From the NCBI GenBank assembly GCA_025201375.1, contig JAIWZP010000058.1, positions 96,349 through 160,348 on the forward strand: DNA of 64,000 bases. The letters run 5' to 3'. The position numbers and the translations under genes were made by a program. The notes under the pieces were generated by a model, which was given only the letters and a program-made list of their open reading frames with translations, did no database searches and was not told the DNA's origin. Of this stretch, positions 57,121 to 64,000 are shown piece by piece. This stretch comes from Gongronella butleri (Eukaryota > Mucoromycota > Mucoromycetes > Mucorales > Cunninghamellaceae). Every line of letters begins with the position of its first letter. The first letter of the stretch is position 1.

Positions 57121-58419
57121 ATGGAAGTCAACAAGGATGAAGCTGAGCGCTGTATCGGCATAGCGCAGGCGCATCTCGCCAAGGGCAACCATGCAGGTGC
57201 TGTCAAGTTTGTCGAAAAATCATTGCGTCTATACCCCACCGACAAGGCCAAGCAGATGCTGAAAAGCCTTGAAAGCAAGCCTCAGCCCGCCAAAAAGCAC
57301 CCGCACACGCCTTCCGCCCGGTCCACGGCTCCTGCCACCCCAACACCACCACCAGTAGAGAAGAAACACACGCCCGAGCAGGCAAAGGCCGTAAAAACCA
57401 TCCTCGCATGTGGACACGATTATTACAAGGTTCTTTCTGTCCAAAAGACCTGCTCCGACACGGAAATCAAGAAATCCTACAGAAAGGTACCCATCAAATC
57501 CATCCAAAAAAACAAACCAATTGCTCATTTCTTTTTTTTCTTTATCAAGCTGGCCCTTCAATTCCATCCTGACAAGAATGGTGCACCCGGTGCCGATGAA
57601 GCATTCAAATGTAACCCGAAAAAAAAGGACAATTGGGCCATTTGCTCATTCAACCCCCTCTTGTTATATGCTCCTTTAGTGATTTCCAAGGCATTCACGG
57701 TGCTTTCGGACCCTCAGAAGCGTGCGATTCACGATTCAAGCGGAGGCGATCCCGACAGTCGCGCAGGCCCTAGTGCATCGTCGTCATCGTCGTTTTATCG
57801 CGCCCAGCAGCCATACTATGCGAATGAAGTCAGCCCTGAGGACCTGTTTGACATGTTTTTCGGCGGCGGTGGAGGCACTGGCATGCGCTACCGCCGTCAG
57901 CAGCCGCGGCACCCGTTCCATCCGCACCATCCGCACCATCCGCATTTCAATCAGCAGCGCCGCGCGCAGCAGAACAACAATAATGATGACCTCGGTGGAT
58001 TGCTTCGTTTGATGCCATTGCTGCTTCTGTTGGTCGTTGCGTTGCTCTCAAGCCTCATGTCCAACGAACAGGCGCGTCTCTATACCTTTGAGCGCACACC
58101 AACTTATTCACAATCTCGCACAACGCCCAACCACAACATCCGCTATTATGTCGACCCCAAAATCTTTGCACGGCAGACACAATCCGTCCCGCTGCGTCGC
58201 GTCGAGAGCCAGGTCGAGCAAGATTATTACGACACCATTACCGGACGCTGTCAAATCGAGCAACGCCAGCGCAATTTCCAGATCCAGCAGGCGTCAGGCA
58301 CTTTTTTCAACATTGGACGTGATGAATCAAGGTTACAGCGCGCTCTCAACATGGCCATGCCTAATTGTGACGAGGTCCGTGCCTGGGGAAAACCAGCACC
58401 ACGCAATCGCATTGTTTAG
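57121..58419 (+). CDS. ER-anchored J-domain protein (DNAJB12/DNAJB14-like)
   Basis: Hsp40 co-chaperone of the DNAJB12/B14 (yeast Hlj1-related) type, tail-inserted in the ER membrane with the J domain in the cytosol, working with Hsp70 in quality control of membrane proteins. Exons: 57121-57486, 57550-57610, 57680-58419, giving 388 residues. The N-terminus MEVNKDEAERCIGIAQAHLA with KFVEKSLRLYPT is the short helical segment typical of this family. The J domain (~98-160) starts DYYKVLSVQKTCSDTEIKKS and keeps the HPD motif (LALQFHPDKNGAPGADEAFK) across two introns. A Ser-rich and Gly-Phe linker (FDMFFGGGGG), a His-Pro-rich repeat (HPHHPHHPHF), one membrane span (LMPLLLLLVVALLSSLM, ~300-316) and a lumenal DUF1977-like tail follow. 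All expected parts are present. Confidence 0.92.
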   Translation: MEVNKDEAERCIGIAQAHLAKGNHAGAVKFVEKSLRLYPTDKAKQMLKSLESKPQPAKKHPHTPSARSTAPATPTPPPVEKKHTPEQAKAVKTILACGHDYYKVLSVQKTCSDTEIKKSYRKVPIKSIQKNKPIAHFFFFFIKLALQFHPDKNGAPGADEAFKCNPKKKDNWAICSFNPLLLYAPLVISKAFTVLSDPQKRAIHDSSGGDPDSRAGPSASSSSSFYRAQQPYYANEVSPEDLFDMFFGGGGGTGMRYRRQQPRHPFHPHHPHHPHFNQQRRAQQNNNNDDLGGLLRLMPLLLLLVVALLSSLMSNEQARLYTFERTPTYSQSRTTPNHNIRYYVDPKIFARQTQSVPLRRVESQVEQDYYDTITGRCQIEQRQRNFQIQQASGTFFNIGRDESRLQRALNMAMPNCDEVRAWGKPAPRNRIV

Positions 58420-58610
58420 AAAAAAAGAAAAAGAAAAAAAAAAAAAAAACAGAAAAAAAAGCTCCACCTCCCTTGTTTCCTCTCACTTTTTGTTCATACA
58501 ATCTTTTGCTCGCCTTTGCTCCCCCTTTTTGCCTCGTTTTTTTCCGTGTAATTTATTTGGCAATTGGTTTAGAGAAGATAATAATAAAAAAACTTCATTT
58601 TTCGACGATA

Positions 58611-59210
58611 TCATTGTGTGGACGACTGGATCAGGTCAAGCATGAACGCCTTGGCCATGCTGCCCTTCTCAATGCGCCTCTTGCCTTCCAGGTAGAGCAT
58701 GCCCTCGGCGTATGTCTTGGGAAGGATGCGCGGAACGACCTTGGATGCGCTGCCAAAGGTGAAATGGAACGTGTTTGTGCGATCACACGTCGCACGTTCA
58801 ACGTCCTGCACATTGGCCACCACGCTCACTTGCAGTTTGGCATCGGAAAGCTGGCTGTACGTCACCTGCGAATCCAATTTCAGCACGGAACCAACAGGCA
58901 CAGGCTTGCAAAACGAACTCTCGTCCAAAGACAGCATTTTCACGTCCCCTTGCACGAAAATCGCAGCCGTTGCGTGTGCAAGCTCAAAAGCGCACCGCAG
59001 GAGCTACAATAATAAAACAAGAAATAGGCAAAACGCGTATCAATGGTGCGTATGGACGCGTCTTTTTCGCTTTTGTGCTTGTATGTGCTTACATAGCCTC
59101 CAAACACCTTGTTGTGAATATTGCGATTCTGAGGCTGCATCAACATCACGCTCTGCATCACCGTGTCACTCATCCAAATAGTGCCTTCCGGGGCCTGAAC
59201 AGACTCTGTT

Positions 59211-59245
<35 letters not shown>

Positions 59246-60276
59246 AAGGGAAAACGCATGAAAAACGCGGAATCAAATCGCCGTGTAACTTACTTTCATT
59301 TCTATTGTACTTCATGTACAATTCGTGCAAGATAATGCGCTCTTCCTCAGTCGGAGGCGTCTTGTGGAGATCAGCGGCAGCAGCTTCTTTTTTGCGGCTT
59401 TTGGCATTTTCCGCGTAAAGGAACAAAATTCGCTCCTCGGCCGTCGATGTCACGAGTGGATTGACCTGTGTAGATTTGCAAGTAGCCGAATCGAGTGCCA
59501 CCATGGTGAAACTTGCAAAGAGCACCGTGTTTTTCTTTGGTTTCGCAAGAAAATCCTCAGGTGGGCATCCCTGGGGGTCCATTGCCGGCTTTTCGGACGC
59601 CAACATGTGCCCCATTGCATCAATCTTGACAAACACCTCCATGCTGCTCGTTCCGACAAAAGCCACGTGACCAGAGATCTTCATGTCCTCAATGTGATTT
59701 GGCATCATCATGTCAAGGCGGCCAACAGCCGCCGTCACAAGCGTCACCGGCGGGCCCTCCGTGAATGTATCCACATGTTTGTACGCTAACAATTAAAACA
59801 GAAAGAAAAAAGGGGGGGTGGGCAGCCGAGAGACGGAATTTTAGTCTCGATGACAATGCATTTTGTCAAAAAAAATGAAATATTGAAATGCCAATGCATC
59901 TTTTATGTGTCTATCCTTACCAATGGCTCCGGCAAGTGCATCCAGATCTAGAATCCAGAGTTAAAAAACCAAGCCTATGGTCAAACATGCTATCTTTGGG
60001 CACGTTTGCGGCTCATTCCATTTGGTGGGTAGCGATTATCTTTACCTTCCATAATTTTGCCACGTCGAATCGACCCGTTCTTGGAGATGTAGTCGTCGAG
60101 AAACGCAGGGGAGGTGCTAAAAGGCAAAAATTCTTCCATGTACGAGTCCTTCATGCTTTTGGATACCAATTGGCGTACAGGATGGTGCTTGGGAGCCAAC
60201 AGCTTGCGGTTCTCCTTTTCCAGAATCTTGTCCATCCAGAAAGCGACAGGACGGACCGTGTATATCTTGCGCGCTG
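58611..60276 (-). CDS. ACOT9-like acyl-CoA thioesterase (5' end unresolved)
   Basis: Double-hotdog acyl-CoA thioesterase related to mitochondrial ACOT9/ACOT10, which hydrolyses acyl-CoA to fatty acid and CoA. Resolved exons (minus): 60046-60276, 59921-59947 (27 nt), 59294-59785, 59093-59205, 58611-59003; about 418 residues. Landmarks: SKSMKDSYMEEFLPFSTSP, GKIMEDLDALAGAI (rebuilt over the 27-nt exon), the first hotdog (MKISGHVAFVGTSSMEVFVK), the second hotdog with PQNRNIHNKVFGGY and LLRCAFELAHATAA, and the end ILPKTYAEGMLYLEGKR, all matching ACOT9 in order. The first exon, which should carry ATG and a mitochondrial presequence, is not clear: the acceptor at 60277-60278 (or 60274-60275) needs a donor ending after codon position 1, and none convincing lies in 60300-60600. 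The frame beginning MSLISSLAVAPHADHEARS (about 60462) is a candidate. Confidence 0.85.
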
Positions 60277-62088
60277 CTATTTCAAAAGATAAAAAAATCA
60301 TAATTCGTCAATGGCTGCCTTTTTTGACGCGACTTTTTCTTTTCTGCTTCTTGTAGCATACGAGTCGGCAATGAATGGTGACAAAGCAATGGTGCCTTGA
60401 CATTGCTCAATGATCTTGCTTCATGGTCGGCATGAGGGGCTACGGCAAGAGATGATATAAGAGACATATTTTTGGGCTGAATAAAGATAATCGAACGGTT
60501 TTGTGGAAAAAGACGCGTCTTTATGTACAATTGAAGCGCTTCATATGATTTCGGCTTGCGCGACGGCATTTGATTTCCCATCGGGCACGAGTGTTAGGTA
60601 ATACATTGTACATTAGGGTAGAAAATCGAGATCCAATTGCAAATGGCGTCATATCAGCGTGTGCTGCCTGAACCTCGATTTGGCCATCTCCCCCAACAGG
60701 TACAAAGGGAATGCATGAGATGCTTTCTGTAAAAATAATCAGAATTATGCGCCTCACGGAGAGAAAAACGGACATTGCACTCGTGTTTCTGTTATTTAAA
60801 AAGATTCGCAATTTGCATAGGATAAATATGCATATTAAAGACTCGTGTGTCAATGGTAATTGGGAACAATGACCCTGCAATCAAGCTTGTTAAGTAGCCA
60901 AAAATCGGCCCTGTCGTTTATTTTTTCACTTTTTCCTTGTCTGTATTTCTTTGACAAGTTTGGCAACAAAGTAAGGCTGAATTTCAATGTGCCATTGTGC
61001 TCTTGGCTAGACATATTTAGAGATGCTGGTTGCCTCTTACGTATCAGGTCGATGACAAGCAATCGCCTGTTTATCCCATGTGCACGCACATGTTTTTACC
61101 AATGGCCGATCTGACACGTATTTCTCAGAGCACTCGTCAATTCTTGCAGCAGCTGAATCGCGTCAAATTGTTTAAAAATAGCACGCACAAACACCCACAA
61201 CCGTATGGCTCAATGAATGGCAAGTTTTTAAGAGCATCACAAAGCAATAAGGACAGAAATCATTGCTAAAATGACGAGGTTAAGGAGAAGTTACTGCTGA
61301 ATCAGCCCAGAGTGAATGGCTTCCCTTGCAAAACACGGAATTCTGGCGCCATGTGCCCCACACGAGCAAGATAAAGTACAAAAAGGAAGAAATTAGCGCG
61401 CCCATCTCTGCTTGCTCCAAATGTTCAGAAAGATCTCGATTTGACAGAGATAGCCTTGGTGCTGCCGTGTTCAATAAGCCATTGTAACCGCTTGCAAGTC
61501 GTTTTATTCTCTCAGTCATCAAAATGAATATAAAAGCAATGAACAGATGCATGAGATCGCACCTGGGCAAATCGCGACCAATGACAAACGTGACGCGCTT
61601 TTCAACGTAATGTTAGAATTTTTAGTTGCAACAGTAATCTGCAGCAAAGAGATGTCGATGTGCCAATGGCTCATTGGCGCCCCGATGAGTCAGACATGAA
61701 TTGGTAGAGGTCGTGAGCCGCTGCATGGGTCATTTGGGCACGACAGTGGTTGCATTCGATTGTTTGTCATTGTCTGTTGTTGACTCTTTGCCTCTTTGCT
61801 TAGTTTCGTCCGCAAGTATTTTGTAAAAAGAAAAGAAAAACACGATTATTTTGCAAGTTTGCGATTGTGGCTCTTTTTACCTTGGATTTATATGCCCAAG
61901 GCAACAGCTTAAGATGAAACTGGGGAACTCAGGATCGCATAGACATGTCAGAATGGCACATTTGCATGATTTTGACTATGACAAATCCGATTTGTAGATG
62001 GGACTCCAGCCATCTGTCATTCAATGTTCCCATACCTGAGGCCATTTGAACTGAATTAGCACAACAAGAGGAGATGTATGGGCGCTGC

Positions 62089-62123
<35 letters not shown>

Positions 62124-62539
62124 AGGATATGATGGTACGGCAAACAATTCCCTGTTTGACAGAAAGGTAAGGTAAATTGCTTTTCAAAAATGCCGGGTGT
62201 GTCAACGTCAATGCCTTGCCATGCCGTGATTTTGCGCCAGCTTGCGCGTCTTACCATATTCGGCTGTCCAAATCAAGCAATACAAGTTGCTGGGCCTGTA
62301 ACTTTTGTCACCCAGTGCGAGCGAAAAGCAAAAGGGTTCACATGGCGGTCCATTTTCACAGGCAATGCCGTCCCAATTCATCCGCTACACTGCGCCCTGT
62401 TTTGGGGCATTGCCCAGCGCCCACGCTTGCCGCTGATTTGTAATGGGGAAAAGACCAAATCAGATAAATAAAAAAAACATCGCGCTGCTGTTTTTTCTTT
62501 TGCTTTTTCATTTTTTTGTCATTTTTTAATTTCATCACG
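60277..62539. other. Intergenic; nothing firmly recognised
   Basis: The first ~350 bases should hold the missing first exon and promoter of the ACOT9-like gene. A frame at 60521-60760 (minus) opening after an acceptor-like cag has plausible coding texture (VPVGGDGQIEVQAAHADMTP) but no family I know. The rest to 62450 is AT-rich with a 30-base A run at about 62093-62121. The promoter of the GST-like gene 2 is at the right. Confidence 0.4.
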
Positions 62540-62820
62540 ATGCCCACCCAGCCCACCATTGTCCTCCACTGGTACCCGCCCAGCCCCTTTGCCAACAAGA
62601 TTGCATGGATCCTTAATTACAAGCAAGTTGAATACAAGACTGTGCTGATCAAGATGATTGAGCCTCGGCCGCTGCGTCGCCCCCTGGATGCTGGGTAAAA
62701 AAAAAAAAAAAAAAAAAAGATGTTTGCAGAGAGCGCGGGAAAGTAGCACGCTTCTATAAAAGGAATTGCGAGGCAAAAAGAAAAAAAAGAAAAAAAAGAA
62801 AAAAGCGACGCGTGGCAGCT

Positions 62821-62880
<60 letters not shown>

Positions 62881-63717
62881 TTGATCGATTTTCACAGATA
62901 CCGCAAGACACCGATCTTGCAGATTGGCAACCAGGTGTTTTGCGACACCAAGGCGATCATCGAGGAGCTTGAGGCGCGCTTCCCATCGCCGCCACTGTTC
63001 CCCAAGACGCGCCATGGCGAATCGACGACGAATTCGTCGTGGGGTCTGAGCTGGTACTTGGAGACCTCGCTTTTCCTAGCTGTGCCGACGCAATTCAACT
63101 TGGACCTGATGCCTGCGGCGCTTCTGGAGGATCGTGCCAAGTTTGCGGGCAAGGAGTTTGATGCCGACGCGTTCCGCGCGCGTCAGGCGTTCCTGAAGGT
63201 CGAATTGGAGGCGCAGATCCGCCAAATTTACAAGAATTTGCCTGCGCTGCGCAACGACGGGTCGGCCGACTGGGTGCTGGGCACGGACACGCCCACGGGC
63301 GCCGATTTCAGCCTGGGCATGATCACCTTGTTTTTGCAAAACATCATTGGCCCCGACTTTGTCGAGCAAAAGTACCCTGCGCTGCTCAAGCACTTTGAAA
63401 AGGTGGCGGAAGCCGGCAAACACGAATTGACCGCGGAGCTTCCTGAATTGGACGCAGCCGATGCGCTCACAATTGCCAAGCAGGAACAATCGACCGTCGT
63501 GCCCCTTTTGGAAAATGGCAAGGACCTCTTCAAGATCGGCCAAAAAGTGACTGTCACGCCCACCGACTCTGGCCGCGCTGCAGCCATTGGTGAACTCGTG
63601 GTCCTCACCGACTCGCGCGTCACCATCAAGCACCAAGACGACCGCACCGGCGTTGTGTACACTCATTTCCCATTGGTCAATTATGTCGTCGCCCCGGCGC
63701 CCGCGGCACGCATGTAA
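62540..63717 (+). CDS. Glutathione S-transferase-like protein, copy 2
   Basis: 324-residue paralogue of the gene at 41301-42319, in two exons (62540-62694 and 62898-63717). N-terminal thioredoxin-like GST domain (VLHWYPPSPFANKIAWILNY; PILQIGNQVFCDTKAIIEEL), helical C-terminal domain (TGADFSLGMITLFLQNII) and the shared beta-like tail (KVTVTPTDSGRAAAIGELVV). The intron splits the codon after RRPLDAG, at the same place as in copy 1, but it is 203 bp long and holds A runs, then a run of 52 T. C-ending codons dominate more than in copy 1, suggesting higher expression. Substrate unknown. The 'GVTPTD..AAIGELV' tail is not part of ordinary GSTs and defines this small family. Confidence 0.85.
62823..62874. 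repeat. 52-base poly(T) tract within an intron
   Basis: Uninterrupted 52-T run in the intron of GST-like copy 2, just upstream of the acceptor (cag at 62895-62897). It has the same length as the run at 10543-10594. Confidence 0.95.
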
Positions 63718-64000
63718 AAATAAAATAAAAATTGATGAAACAAGTCTCGGCCCAAAAAAAAAAAAAACGAGGCAATGGCTGCGTGTGCCTTGAAATGTGA
63801 AAAAAAAGGCCCGCATGTTGCTCAATGGCTCGGGGGGGAAGCGTGGCAAGACATTGAGTGCGGCATCTATGGACAGGGCCGAAAAAAAAAAATCAGGCGC
63901 CGCCAGATTACTGCCGCGCGTCGCATAATGGAAAATGGAGGGCTTTTTTCGGGGTTTTCCATGGGCATTCCCAGGAAAAAGGGGCATGCCTTCTTTACAC
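63718..64000. other. 3' flank of GST-like copy 2
   Basis: Starts with an AATAAA-type poly(A) signal directly after the stop (63719-63730). Nothing else recognised up to the window edge. Confidence 0.5.

Noticed and set aside
1..64000. tRNA or rRNA genes
   Set aside because: I scanned for B-box-like ggttcraatcc words with a matching acceptor stem and for rRNA landmarks and found none I could support by eye; a tRNAscan run would settle this.

Overview
The window is nuclear DNA of an intron-rich, early-diverging (non-Dikarya) fungus, most likely Mucoromycota or a neighbouring lineage; I infer this from gene content and cannot name the species. The pointers are an intact Crypton (a tyrosine-recombinase transposon common in fungi), an RCH1-type transporter, a fungal-type hybrid histidine kinase, and an Integrator-subunit-like gene (INTS2) of a kind missing from yeasts and moulds. 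Introns are short, usually GT..AG, and loaded with A or T runs. Many carry a YTGACGCG-like core upstream of the 3' splice site.

Left third (2.2-24.5 kb): RCH1/SLC10A7-like transporter (minus), a 1,341-residue BRPF-type chromatin reader with PHD, extended PHD, bromodomain and PWWP domains (minus), a small stand-alone nucleoplasmin-like protein (plus), a conserved fungal beta-sandwich protein of unknown role (minus), a DEAH-box RNA helicase (minus) and a RAP1GDS1-like armadillo protein (minus).

Middle (24.5-43.7 kb): a secreted Asp/Gly/Lys/Trp-rich protein, the NF-YA subunit of the CCAAT-binding factor, an RBR-type E3 ubiquitin ligase, ribosomal protein uL1 (RPL10A) and a small secreted double-psi beta-barrel protein, all plus strand. 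Then comes an AT-rich island of mobile DNA at 33-40 kb: two related ~1 kb elements made almost entirely of ~425-bp inverted arms with TA flanks, a T-tract minisatellite and an intact three-exon Crypton recombinase gene. A two-zinc-finger RanBP2-type protein and a GST-like protein follow on the minus strand.

Right third (43.7-64 kb): the most striking gene, a ~2,030-residue membrane receptor in 20 exons. It joins two tandem periplasmic-binding-protein-like sensor domains, a Cys-rich stalk, one membrane span, a pseudokinase domain and signalling helix like those of animal receptor guanylyl cyclases, and then a complete hybrid histidine kinase with receiver in place of the cyclase. It is followed by a small OB-fold (SOSS-B-like) protein, an INTS2-like protein facing it tail to tail, a DNAJB12/14-like ER J-protein divergent from INTS2, an ACOT9-like thioesterase and a second GST-like paralogue.

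Gene groups here do not form operons. The plausible functional links are the OB-fold/INTS2 neighbours (both relate to Integrator or SOSS biology in animals), NF-YA with CCAAT boxes in its own upstream region, and the duplicated GST-like genes at 41-42 kb and 62-64 kb. A diverged interspersed repeat (clearest at 22.5-23.4 and 51.7-52.7 kb) fills two of the larger gene-free stretches. I checked reading-frame continuity over every splice junction listed; all exon models close in frame to a stop except that the 5' ends of the receptor kinase and ACOT9-like genes are unresolved.
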